Positions 1 to 7,507 of a DNA stretch of 19,461 bases are shown in pieces. This stretch comes from JALHMQ01 sp964616395. Lineage in GTDB: Bacteria; Pseudomonadota; Gammaproteobacteria; Burkholderiales; Burkholderiaceae_F. The DNA lies in contig CAZTUT010000041.1 of the NCBI GenBank assembly GCA_964616395.1, positions 1 through 19,461 of the forward strand. The letters are read 5' to 3'. The translations under genes and the position numbers were made by a program. Under the pieces are notes generated by a model. That model was given only the letters and a program-made list of their open reading frames with translations. It was not told the DNA's origin and ran no database searches. Positions within the stretch are counted from its first letter, which is position 1. Each line of letters begins with the position of its first letter.

Positions 1-313
1 GCGCCAGCGGTTCGGGGACCCACTCGTCGGCGTCGACCATCAGGCACCACGTGGCCCGGGCGTGTCCCAGACCGCGGTTGCGCTGCTCGGCGAAGCCCGG
101 CCAGTCGGGGTGTTCATGCACGCGCGCGCCGCAGGCCACGGCTATTTCGCGGGTGGCGTCGGTGCTGCCCGAGTCGACCACGATCAGTTCGTCGCAGAAG
201 CGCAGCGACCGCAGGCAGCGCTCGATCACGCGTGCCTCGTTGCGCGTGAGCACGATCCCGCACAGCCGCGGGCGGCCGGTGCTGCCGGGGTCGGTAGACT
301 CGTGCTCTTTCAT
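1..313 (-). CDS. Glycosyltransferase family 2 (partial, C-terminus beyond window)
   Basis: I translated this frame from the ATG at 313-311; it stays open to the left edge, giving 104 codons of the N-terminal part. The start of a GT-A nucleotide-sugar binding fold is clear: LCGIVLTRNEARVIERC near residues 17-33, then DELIVVDSGSTDAT (the conserved Asp-Ser-Gly-Ser-Thr-Asp turn), then VDADEW about 60 residues later, which supplies the DxD metal-binding residues. The DADEW form is typical of LPS core glucosyltransferases of the WaaE/KdtX type, so addition of a sugar to the inner core on the cytoplasmic face is likely; the exact donor and acceptor cannot be told. It diverges from the GT25 gene with only 20 bp between start codons. 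No strong ribosome binding site is visible upstream. Confidence 0.85.
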   Translation of the reverse strand, partial: MKEHESTDPGSTGRPRLCGIVLTRNEARVIERCLRSLRFCDELIVVDSGSTDATREIAVACGARVHEHPDWPGFAEQRNRGLGHARATWCLMVDADEWVPEPLA

Positions 314-333
314 CGTTCTGATTTTTTCCGGCA

Positions 334-1137
334 GTGAGTCAACAGGTGCCCAGCGTCGTCGATGCCGACGCGCAGATCGTGCGCTCGCCGCAGCCTGATC
401 CCGGCGCTGCGGACCGCGTCAACGCGCAGGTCGATGCGGTCTTCGTGCTGTCGGTGCGCAGCTTCACCGACCGGATCGCGCACATTCGCGACGAACTCGG
501 CAGGCATGGCATCGACTTCGAATTCATCTTCGAGTTCGATGCCAATGCTATCCCAGACGATGTCATCGCTGCCCGGTTTGCGCCCTCGGACATGAAGCGC
601 AGCCACCAGTCGTTGGTGCTCAAGCACCTGCGCACCTGGGAGCTGATGCTGGAGCGCGATCTCGGGCGTGTGCTGGTGTTTGAAGACGATGCCGTGCTCG
701 ATGCCGGTTTTGCGGGCAGCTTCGCGCAGGCGATGAAGGCGGCCGACGCGCTCGATGCCGGCTGGATGATCTATCTGGGGCGTGGCAACAACCATCATGT
801 GGGCGAGCGCGGCGCGCAGGGGGTGATTCGTGGCGGCGTACTGCCGGCCACCGATGCGCTGGTGTTCGATCGCGAGGCCGCGCGCCGCCGTCTCGACCAT
901 CTGCGGACGCACAAGATCACGCGTCCGGCCGACTGGCTGTTGCGCGAGACCGACGCGGCGGCGGGCGTTCCGCATTACTGGCTGCGCCAGCCACTGGTCG
1001 AGCAGGGCAGCATGAACGGCCGCTTCGATAGCGTGCTTGATGGCAAGCGCCAGTTCCGCGGCCGCATCTATTCCAAGTTGCGTTATCGCTGGGATGCCTG
1101 GTGGAAGCGATTGCGTTCGGACCTGGGTCTGCGTTGA
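334..1137 (+). CDS. Glycosyltransferase family 25 (LPS biosynthesis)
   Basis: 267 residues from a GTG start. The GT25 signature is clear: a first strand AVFVLSVRS (about 35-43), a Ser-containing helix SHQSLVLKHLRTWELML (90-106), and LVFEDDA (114-120), whose acidic residues bind the metal and sugar nucleotide. The C-terminal half has the family's conserved D200 and VEQGS (222-226). GT25 enzymes, such as LgtB/LpsA-type galactosyltransferases, add hexoses to lipooligosaccharide; the substrate here is unknown. The first 30 or so residues look unrelated to the family and no Shine-Dalgarno precedes GTG 334, so translation may begin later, for example at GTG 346 or GTG 379. The O-antigen ligase-like gene begins 13 bp after the stop, suggesting one transcript. 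Confidence 0.85.
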   Translation: MSQQVPSVVDADAQIVRSPQPDPGAADRVNAQVDAVFVLSVRSFTDRIAHIRDELGRHGIDFEFIFEFDANAIPDDVIAARFAPSDMKRSHQSLVLKHLRTWELMLERDLGRVLVFEDDAVLDAGFAGSFAQAMKAADALDAGWMIYLGRGNNHHVGERGAQGVIRGGVLPATDALVFDREAARRRLDHLRTHKITRPADWLLRETDAAAGVPHYWLRQPLVEQGSMNGRFDSVLDGKRQFRGRIYSKLRYRWDAWWKRLRSDLGLR

Positions 1138-1150
1138 TGAGGCCGCGCTG

Positions 1151-1798
1151 ATGGCTGCGCTGCGTGACTGGTTGGCGGCTGGCTTCGCTCAGGGCAGTCG
1201 CCGTCCTGCAATTGACCTTCCTGGCGATAGCGGCCTGCGCGATTCCTGGGTCCTCAGCGCGCTGCGCGTCTGTGCATTCCTGGTCGCGGTGGGTGCGGTC
1301 ACCTCGCCGCCCCTGGCCAACATTGCAGCCGGCCTGTGCCTGATCTTCTTCGCCGCACTGCCCGACCTCAGGGCCCGTGTGGCCGCGCTTCGCGGCCAGC
1401 CCATGATCCGCGCGCTGGGGGTGCTGGCGGTGGTGCTGGGGGCNNNNNNNNNNNNNNNNNNNNNNNNNNNNNNNNNNNNNNNNNNNNNNNNNNNNNNNNN
1501 NNNNNNNNNNNNNNNNNNNNNNNNNNNNNNNNNNNNNNNNNNNCCTTACTGGGAGGCGGGTATGGCCATCCTTGCCGCGTGGTGCGTCAACAGCCTGTTC
1601 AGCTCGCACTTCTGGACCTTCAACGAAGGCCACATAATTGTGGTCATGATGGGCGTGCTGCTTGCGCGAGCACCCGCGACGTCGCCGATCAATCCGGCTG
1701 GCGGCGGCACACAATCCGTGACCGCAGCCACTGCCACTCAGCCGGAAGCGGCCTCCGCGCCGAGTGTGGCAAGTACCGTCGCCAGTACCGCTTCGTAG
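1151..1798 (+). CDS. O-antigen ligase/polymerase-like membrane protein, interrupted by assembly gap
   Basis: The ATG at 1151 follows a GATGAGG ribosome binding site with good spacing and lies 13 bp after the GT25 stop. About 97 residues precede the run of N; they include a hydrophobic stretch around residues 41-70 and a second beginning near 88. After the gap the same frame encodes a segment with LFSSHFWTFNEGH followed by a final hydrophobic helix, a pattern typical of the C-terminal end of WaaL/Wzy-type O-antigen ligases. Such proteins are usually near 400 residues with about 10-12 membrane helices, so a large central part, including the periplasmic catalytic loop, is missing from this sequence. 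The Ala/Thr/Ser-rich tail runs into the convergent GT9 gene by 61 bp. The role would be joining O-antigen or a terminal sugar to lipid A-core in the periplasm. The gap length is artificial, so the apparent frame continuity across it means little. Confidence 0.65.
   Translation: MAALRDWLAAGFAQGSRRPAIDLPGDSGLRDSWVLSALRVCAFLVAVGAVTSPPLANIAAGLCLIFFAALPDLRARVAALRGQPMIRALGVLAVVLGXXXXXXXXXXXXXXXXXXXXXXXXXXXXXXXXXXPYWEAGMAILAAWCVNSLFSSHFWTFNEGHIIVVMMGVLLARAPATSPINPAGGGTQSVTAATATQPEAASAPSVASTVASTAS
1444..1543. other. Assembly gap, exactly 100 N
   Basis: The run is exactly 100 undetermined bases, the conventional placeholder for a scaffold gap of unknown size. It lies inside the O-antigen ligase-like gene. 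Judging from the usual family length, several hundred bases are probably missing. Confidence 0.97.
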
Positions 1799-2685
1799 CG
1801 CGGCCAGCCGCGTTCGTCGCCAAGGAGCCTTGCGTTCGGGCCCCACGGCCGGGTCTTGGCCGGTTCGGTCACGCCGAACACGCTGACCAAGGGTGCGTTG
1901 ACTGCCGCGGCCACGTGGCCGGCCCCACTGTCGTTGGCAACGACGAGCTGGCTGCCCGCGAGCGTGGCTGCGAACACGCTGACATCTGTCTCCGGCATCA
2001 CGGCAGTGCCGGGCACGGCCGCGCGCACGGCATCGGTCTCGCCGGGGCCGGGGAAGGCCACCACCGTGACACCCCGGCTGCGCAGATCATCGGCCAGCCG
2101 GCCAAAGCCCGACCAGGCCTTGATCTGCCCGCGATGCCGGCCTACCGCCGCAGGACAGATGACCACGTAGCGATCGCCGACGCCGGCCGCGCTGAGCATG
2201 GCTTTCGCTGCAACCTTCGCCTGAGGCGGTATGCGCAGGTCGAGCCGCGCGGCGGGCGAGACATCCGATGCGCCGGCGAAGCGCGCGGCCAGCGCCTGGT
2301 AGTAGGTGACCGTGTGCATGTCGCCGTGCCAGGCGGCCGGGACTGCGACCGCTTTTCGCAGCAACAGGCCACGGCCCTCAGTTGCGAAGCCGTTGACTGG
2401 CAGGCCTGCCAAGCGGCACTGCAAGGCGCTGCCGAACGAATTGGTGAACAGCAGGGCTTGCAGTTCGGGCTGACGGCGCCGCACGTCGTGGAGCGCGCGA
2501 AGCCCGTCGCGCCAGCCCGCCAGCGGCACCACCGGCCAGTCGTAGCCGGCAAACAGGCTGGCCGCCCAGCGCTTGCCTGCCAGCGTGATCGCGTAGCCGC
2601 GCTGCGCCAGCAGGTCGAGCGCCGGCAGGCACATGCAGGCGTCGCCCAGGTGATTGGGCAGGCGGACGAGAAGCGGGGCGGGCAT
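1738..2685 (-). CDS. Glycosyltransferase family 9, ADP-heptose:LPS heptosyltransferase-like
   Basis: 315 residues from the ATG at 2685, chosen because the family begins with a strand such as PLLVRLPNHLGDACM, whose Gly-Asp near residues 14-15 is the conserved GD pair. An upstream ATG at 2727 would add 14 residues that look unlike the family. The second domain has VVICPAAV and K189-AWSGF (the conserved Lys before the donor site), then the ANDSGAGH motif (250-257) and SVFGVTEPAKTRPWG (268-282), which line the ADP-heptose pocket in WaaC/WaaF enzymes. It would transfer heptose or a related sugar to the LPS core in the cytoplasm. It diverges from msbA and overlaps the end of the O-antigen ligase-like gene. 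Which core position it serves cannot be read from the sequence. Confidence 0.85.
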   Translation of the reverse strand: MPAPLLVRLPNHLGDACMCLPALDLLAQRGYAITLAGKRWAASLFAGYDWPVVPLAGWRDGLRALHDVRRRQPELQALLFTNSFGSALQCRLAGLPVNGFATEGRGLLLRKAVAVPAAWHGDMHTVTYYQALAARFAGASDVSPAARLDLRIPPQAKVAAKAMLSAAGVGDRYVVICPAAVGRHRGQIKAWSGFGRLADDLRSRGVTVVAFPGPGETDAVRAAVPGTAVMPETDVSVFAATLAGSQLVVANDSGAGHVAAAVNAPLVSVFGVTEPAKTRPWGPNARLLGDERGWPRYEAVLATVLATLGAEAASG

Positions 2686-2810
2686 GGGATTGATCGCGAC
2701 GGGCCGCGGCAGACGAGGGCAGGGCATCGCCTACACTCTGCAACCCGTTGGGCATCGCCGCGCATTGTAAGGAGCGTGGCTGCCTGCGCCCGCCTGTTTT
2801 CTGCTGATCG

Positions 2811-4619
2811 ATGGCCGATTTCTCGAGTTCCCGTCCGCCGCTATTCCGTGATCCGGTGTTCCGCCGGCTCGCGAGCCGTGTGTTCGCGCACAAGGGCACG
2901 CTGGCGCTGGCCATTCTGGCGATGGTGATCGCTTCCAGCACCGAGCCGCTGCTGCCCAAGCTCACCGGCATGCTGGTCGACAAAGGACTGGTCGAGCGCG
3001 AAGCCTCGGCGGCGATCTGGCTGCCGCTGGCCTTCGTGGGCCTGTTCGTGGTGCGCGGCGTGGCCGGGTTCGCCAGCAGCATGCTGCTGAACCGGATATC
3101 GCAGGCGGTGCTGGTCGACCTGCGGGCGCAGATGTTCGACAAGCTGCTCGCCTGGCCGCAGTCCACGCTGGAGGCCACACCCTCGGGGCTGGTGATCACC
3201 AAGTTCGTCAACGAGGCGTCCAACGCGCTGAATGCGGCGGCCGAGATCATGACCACCGCAATCCGCGACTCGCTGACGGTCGCGCTGCTGATTGGCGTGC
3301 TGCTCTACTACAACTGGCAGCTGACGCTGGTCACGCTGGTGGTGGCGCCGCTGATCGTGCTGGCGCTGCGCGCCTTCGGCAAGCGGATGCGCCGGCTGTC
3401 GCTCGAAAGCCAGGCCATGCTGGGCGAACTGACGCGCAGCGTGCAGGAAGCGCACGACGGTGGCCGTGTGATCCGCATCTATGGCGCGCAGACGCAGGAG
3501 CGCGAGCGCTTTGCCGCCATCAATAACAAGCTGCGGCGCTTCGCGATGAAGATGCAGGTCGGCTGGTCGGGCGCCACGCCGGTGACCCAATTTATCGCCG
3601 CCATCGGCATGGCGGTGGTGTTTTCGATGGCGCTGTGGCAAGCCCGCTCGCAGGCGCTGTCGGCCGGCGACTTCGTGACCTTCCTCACTGCCGCGCTGAT
3701 GCTGCTGGCGCCGCTACGGCATCTTGCCGCCCTCAACGGCCCGGTGGCGCGGATGATGGCGGCCGGCGAGAGCGTGTTCGCGATGATCGACTCCGAGGCG
3801 GAGGTCGAGACCGGCAGCCGCACGCTCGAGCGTGCGCGCGGCGATGTCTGCTTCGATGGCGTGACCTTCCGCTACCCGGGCGCGGCTGCGGCAGCCGTCG
3901 AGTCGCTGACGCTGAACGTGCGCGCCGGCGAGATGGTGGCGCTGGTCGGTCCATCCGGGGCCGGCAAGACAACGCTGATCAACCTGCTGCCGCGCTTCAT
4001 CGAGCCGACCGACGGCCGCATCCTGCTCGATGGGGTTCCGCTGCGCGATGTCACGCGCGGTAGCCTGCGCGCGCAGATGGCGCTGGTGTCGCAGGACGTG
4101 ATGCTGTTCGACGACAGCATCGCAGCCAATATCTCGTTCGGCGCCACGCGCGGCGCCAGCGATGCGCAGATCCGCGCAGCCGCCGAGGCCGCGTTCCTGA
4201 TGCCGTGGATCGACAGCCTGCCCGAGGGACTCGGAACGCGGATCGGCGAAAACGCGGTCAAGCTGTCGGGCGGGCAGCGCCAGCGCCTGTCGATCGCGCG
4301 CGCGCTGCTGAAGGATGCGCCGATCCTGCTGCTCGACGAGGCCACCTCGGCGCTCGACTCCGACTCCGAGCGCTACATCCAGGCCTCGCTGGAGCGGCTG
4401 ATGAAGGGGCGCACCACGTTTGTGGTCGCGCACCGGCTGTCGACCATCGAGCGGGCCGATCGCATCGTGGTGATGGAGGGCGGCCGCATCGTCGAGCAGG
4501 GCAGCCACGCGCACCTGCTGGCGGCGGGCGGCCTGTACTCGCACCTGCATCGGATCCAGTTTTCCGCGCCGGCGGCCGCCCCGGCCGCGTCGGCTCCGTC
4601 AACTTCCCCGACCGACTGA
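2811..4619 (+). CDS. msbA: Lipid A/LPS flippase ABC transporter, permease-ATPase fusion (MsbA)
   Basis: 602 residues, a typical half-transporter that works as a homodimer. Residues about 24-310 form the six-helix type I exporter membrane domain. The nucleotide-binding domain follows with Walker A GPSGAGKTT (380-388), Q-loop LVSQD, signature LSGGQ (485-489), Walker B ILLLDE (505-510) and H-loop His541. All catalytic elements are intact. MsbA flips newly made lipid A-core from the inner to the outer leaflet of the inner membrane, which fits the surrounding LPS glycosyltransferases. The tail is Ala/Pro-rich. The 125 bp between it and the divergent GT9 gene must carry its promoter; I saw a TACACT-like -10 element at 2732-2737 but no convincing -35 partner. 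Another type I exporter of similar shape cannot be fully excluded, but context supports MsbA. Confidence 0.88.
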   Translation: MADFSSSRPPLFRDPVFRRLASRVFAHKGTLALAILAMVIASSTEPLLPKLTGMLVDKGLVEREASAAIWLPLAFVGLFVVRGVAGFASSMLLNRISQAVLVDLRAQMFDKLLAWPQSTLEATPSGLVITKFVNEASNALNAAAEIMTTAIRDSLTVALLIGVLLYYNWQLTLVTLVVAPLIVLALRAFGKRMRRLSLESQAMLGELTRSVQEAHDGGRVIRIYGAQTQERERFAAINNKLRRFAMKMQVGWSGATPVTQFIAAIGMAVVFSMALWQARSQALSAGDFVTFLTAALMLLAPLRHLAALNGPVARMMAAGESVFAMIDSEAEVETGSRTLERARGDVCFDGVTFRYPGAAAAAVESLTLNVRAGEMVALVGPSGAGKTTLINLLPRFIEPTDGRILLDGVPLRDVTRGSLRAQMALVSQDVMLFDDSIAANISFGATRGASDAQIRAAAEAAFLMPWIDSLPEGLGTRIGENAVKLSGGQRQRLSIARALLKDAPILLLDEATSALDSDSERYIQASLERLMKGRTTFVVAHRLSTIERADRIVVMEGGRIVEQGSHAHLLAAGGLYSHLHRIQFSAPAAAPAASAPSTSPTD

Positions 4620-4621
4620 GG
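4618..4621 (+). promoter_or_regulatory. Ribosome binding site overlapping the msbA stop
   Basis: GAGG overlaps the msbA TGA codon (4617-4619) and lies 5 bases before ATG 4627. It decides the start of the AhpD-like gene over the TTG one codon upstream and suggests translational coupling with msbA. Confidence 0.7.
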
Positions 4622-4626
4622 CTTTG

Positions 4627-5208
4627 ATGACCCTGCCGATCAGCCGCTTTCAGACGCCGCCGCTGGCGGACCTACCTGAGGACGTGCGCAGCCGCATCCT
4701 CGCGGTGCAGGAAAAGTCCGGCTTCGTGCCCAACGTGTTCCTCGCGCTGGCGCGCCGCCCTGACGAGTTCCGCGCGTTCTTCGCCTATCACGATGCGCTG
4801 ATGGAAAAGGACGGCGGGCTGACCAAGGCCGAGCGCGAGATGATCGTCGTGGCCACCAGCGGTGCCAACCAGTGCCAGTACTGTGTGGTTGCGCACGGCG
4901 CGATCCTGCGCATCCGCGCGAAGAATCCTCGTGTCGCCGATCAGGTCGCGATCAACTACCGCAAGGCCGAAATCACCGACAGGCAGCGCGCAATGCTCGA
5001 CTTCGCGCTCAAGGTCGCCCTCGACTCGGCCCGCATCGACGAGTCCGACTACGCAGCCCTCGCCGCGCACGGCTTCAGCCAGGAAGACGCGTGGGACATC
5101 GCCGCGATTGCCGCGTTTTTCGCGATGTCCAACCGCATCGCCAGCGCCGTGAGCCTGCGGCCCAATGACGAGTTCTACCTGCTCGGCCGGTTGCCGCGCG
5201 ACAAGTAG
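4627..5208 (+). CDS. AhpD/carboxymuconolactone decarboxylase-type peroxidase-related protein
   Basis: 193 residues from ATG 4627. The family core is the helix with CQYCVVAH: Cys83 and Cys86 form the CxxC redox pair and His90 completes the CxxCxxxH pattern of AhpD-like alkylhydroperoxidases. The N-terminal segment (a Phe-Val-Pro-Asn motif, then a helix with Asp-Glu-Phe-Arg) and the C-terminal helix with MSNRIASA match the 'uncharacterized peroxidase-related enzyme' subgroup of about 190 residues. AhpD proteins reduce peroxides or a partner peroxiredoxin through the cysteine pair; many members of this subgroup have no proven substrate. No signal peptide is visible, so it is probably cytoplasmic. 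It is tightly coupled to msbA and convergent with the patatin gene, 22 bp away. A link to lipid hydroperoxide removal is only inference. Confidence 0.85.
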   Translation: MTLPISRFQTPPLADLPEDVRSRILAVQEKSGFVPNVFLALARRPDEFRAFFAYHDALMEKDGGLTKAEREMIVVATSGANQCQYCVVAHGAILRIRAKNPRVADQVAINYRKAEITDRQRAMLDFALKVALDSARIDESDYAALAAHGFSQEDAWDIAAIAAFFAMSNRIASAVSLRPNDEFYLLGRLPRDK

Positions 5209-5230
5209 CCGCCGCCGTGTGTCGCGCTGG

Positions 5231-7369
5231 CTACAGGGGCGCGCGCAGCCGCAACTCCGGCTCTGGCGGGCTGCTGAGCGCCGATGGCGTTGCGCGCAGC
5301 CGCTGCTCCAGGCGCTCGATGTCGTCAAGCAGCGCGTTGAGCGCCTGCCGCTGCGATTCACTCAGCGCGAAATCGCTGGCGCTGGCGGGCAGCGGGTCCT
5401 TCTGACGTATCGGTCCGCCGGCCTCGCTTGCCTCGTCGATCGCCTGCCGCAGCGGGACCGTGTGCGCTGACCACGCCGCGTCTGCCGCCAGCCCGTCCAG
5501 TCGCTCGCGCAGGCCGTTGATCAGCAGGTTGAAGCGCACCCAGCGCTGTTCGCGCCACGCGGCGGTGGCCTGCCCGGTGTCGCCGACGAACCGCTCGACG
5601 AACTTGCGGCCGGCCGCGGTGCCGTAGCGGGCCGCCATCTCCAGGATCTGCGTGCGCGGCATGCCGATATGCAGGCCGCCTTCGTCGGGCCGCAGCATCA
5701 TGCGGACGATGCGGTTGCGCATGTGCGGCAGTCTCATCGTCGTGTTGTCGCGCCAGTCCTTGGCGCCGGCGACGATGCTGATCAGCAGTCCGGCGAGGCG
5801 TCCCAGCGGTCCATCGCCGAACTCGGTTCGCTCAGCGACGATACGGCTGCGGCGGGGCTTGCCATCGCGTGCGGGTGGCAACGGGTCGGCAGGCACCGGA
5901 CGCGTGTCCGGATCGAACCGGTACCAGCCATCGCCGCGGCCTTCATCCAGGTACTCGGGCAGCCAGATGTCGTTCCTGCCCTCGCCATAGTCATAGGGTT
6001 TTCGACGGTCGAGCCAGAAGCCGAAGGTTGGCCAGCTCGGCACCGCAGCGTCGAACAGGTGTATCGGGAAGTTCGAGGCCACGCCGCCATCGGTAAAGAG
6101 GCAGCGACGCAGCGTTCGCTCGCCGCGCGGCGCCTCGTAGTCGATCGCCCACAACGGAACTGCGGAAAAGAGAATCGGGAAGCTCAGGCTCAGGCGGGCT
6201 GCGACCACCAGCGGCATGTCCTCGCAGGGCAGTTCGAGCAAACCCCGGGCAGTGGCCTCGTTCACGCCGGGATCACGATCGGGCGGACCCTCGGGCGCGT
6301 AGGGTCGCGCCGCGGCGGTCAGCGCCTTGAGTACAGCGTCGGGGAAATAGCCCGCGAGTTCAGCGGGCCGGAAGAACAGCCGGCTGGTCCGGTCCGTCAG
6401 CGGTAGCCGGTACGGGCGGCCGTGCGTGACGTTGGTGGTGATCATCTGCAGGTCGATCGACCGTCGTTCGGCCGGATCGCAGGCGGTGCAACGCGTCGGC
6501 GGCGCGCCCGGGTAGCGGGGCGCATTCCACAGATCGCGGAACGTGAGCGGCGGATCGGTGGCCTTGAGCCCGGCGCTGCGCTGGATGCCCTCGTGCAGCC
6601 AGTCGGTCAAGCCCTGCGTCTTGTCGCCATCTGCTGCGGTCGCCGCGCCCTTGCACAGGCCGTAGTCGTTTTCGACGATGCCCTCACGGATATCGTTCAG
6701 GATCGCGCGGACACCGCCATACAGTGCCCCTGCGACGCCCGTTGCGGCACAGATCAGCGCAGCCAGAGACCGTGCGGCCCACGACCACTGGCTCGACGTC
6801 CAGACGAAGATGAATGCCATCAGCGTCAGCGCAAACGCCGCCAGGGCCACGCCGATGAGTCCCCCGACCCACATCGGCTTCGCGTAGGCACGCACGGCAA
6901 GGATGAGTCCCCTCGCTCGCAGCCCAGGCTTGCTCTCGCGATCAACATCGCCGCGGAACAGTCGGCCCCACAGATCGAGCAGCCGTGCGCCCTGCGGGCG
7001 CGTCAGAAACATGGCCAGCATGCGGGTGCGACCGTCTTCCTGCACCTCGGCCAGCGATCCGGGGGCGCGCCTGAGCACTTCAAACGGTGCTTCGTAGCCG
7101 GTGCATCGGCCGTATTCGGCTGCGGCGGCCAGTGCCGCGGCCATTGCGCCGACCGAGGTGCCGCCAATGCTGCGGAAACGAAACTGGCGCGCCAGTTCGA
7201 CAATCGCCCATGGATAGACCACACCGCTGGCCACGCCGCCGGTCAGCACGAGGTCGCAGAAGCGATCGAGCGGCGGGTGTTCATTCACCGGCCCCGGCGT
7301 TTGCACCACGTCATCGCCCGGCGGCACGACTTTCGGATTGGAGCTCGGCTGCGGCCGAACAGGGTTCAC
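5231..7369 (-). CDS. Patatin-like phospholipase with internal membrane segments
   Basis: 712 residues from a GTG start supported by GGAGG 8 bases upstream. The patatin Ser-Asp dyad is intact: LTGGVASG (42-49) is the oxyanion glycine loop, GTSVG (70-74) holds nucleophile Ser72, and DGG (427-429) holds Asp427. SLSFPILF (394-401) is also typical. Between Ser72 and Asp427 lies a long insertion of about 300 residues with two hydrophobic stretches (about 167-190 and 202-222), predicting anchoring in the inner membrane. The C-terminal part (about 450-712) is rich in Arg and Asp and ends in a likely coiled helix near 665-700. Patatins hydrolyse acyl esters of phospholipids. It is the last gene of the accessory operon, 138 bp after the DyP gene. 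Many bacterial proteins of this large type are annotated only as patatin-like; the substrate is unknown. Confidence 0.88.
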   Translation of the reverse strand: MNPVRPQPSSNPKVVPPGDDVVQTPGPVNEHPPLDRFCDLVLTGGVASGVVYPWAIVELARQFRFRSIGGTSVGAMAAALAAAAEYGRCTGYEAPFEVLRRAPGSLAEVQEDGRTRMLAMFLTRPQGARLLDLWGRLFRGDVDRESKPGLRARGLILAVRAYAKPMWVGGLIGVALAAFALTLMAFIFVWTSSQWSWAARSLAALICAATGVAGALYGGVRAILNDIREGIVENDYGLCKGAATAADGDKTQGLTDWLHEGIQRSAGLKATDPPLTFRDLWNAPRYPGAPPTRCTACDPAERRSIDLQMITTNVTHGRPYRLPLTDRTSRLFFRPAELAGYFPDAVLKALTAAARPYAPEGPPDRDPGVNEATARGLLELPCEDMPLVVAARLSLSFPILFSAVPLWAIDYEAPRGERTLRRCLFTDGGVASNFPIHLFDAAVPSWPTFGFWLDRRKPYDYGEGRNDIWLPEYLDEGRGDGWYRFDPDTRPVPADPLPPARDGKPRRSRIVAERTEFGDGPLGRLAGLLISIVAGAKDWRDNTTMRLPHMRNRIVRMMLRPDEGGLHIGMPRTQILEMAARYGTAAGRKFVERFVGDTGQATAAWREQRWVRFNLLINGLRERLDGLAADAAWSAHTVPLRQAIDEASEAGGPIRQKDPLPASASDFALSESQRQALNALLDDIERLEQRLRATPSALSSPPEPELRLRAPL

Positions 7370-7377
7370 GGGTCACG

Positions 7378-7382
7378 CCTCC
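7378..7382 (-). promoter_or_regulatory. Strong ribosome binding site of the patatin gene
   Basis: GGAGG on the minus strand is spaced 8 bases from GTG 7369 and fixes that start. The 138-bp gap upstream (7370-7507) holds no gene. It contains a short GGCTG-CGG-CAGCC hairpin at 7415-7427 without a T-run; an internal promoter or processing site is possible but not shown. Confidence 0.65.
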
Positions 7383-7507
7383 GCGCACAAGGCCACAGCG
7401 CGCGCAGTCGGGCGGGCTGCGGCAGCCTTGCTGCAGCGCCTATCTTCCGCGGTAGCCATCGGGCGGAGAAGGCTGCGCAGGTGCGCGTGGTGGTTTGCGC
7501 CCGGTGC

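Noticed and set aside
1336..2928. A 530-codon plus-strand frame spanning the N gap and GT9
   Set aside because: It is antisense to the well-supported GT9 gene and out of frame with the ligase-like gene; composition is shadow-like and its continuity depends on the arbitrary 100-N gap.
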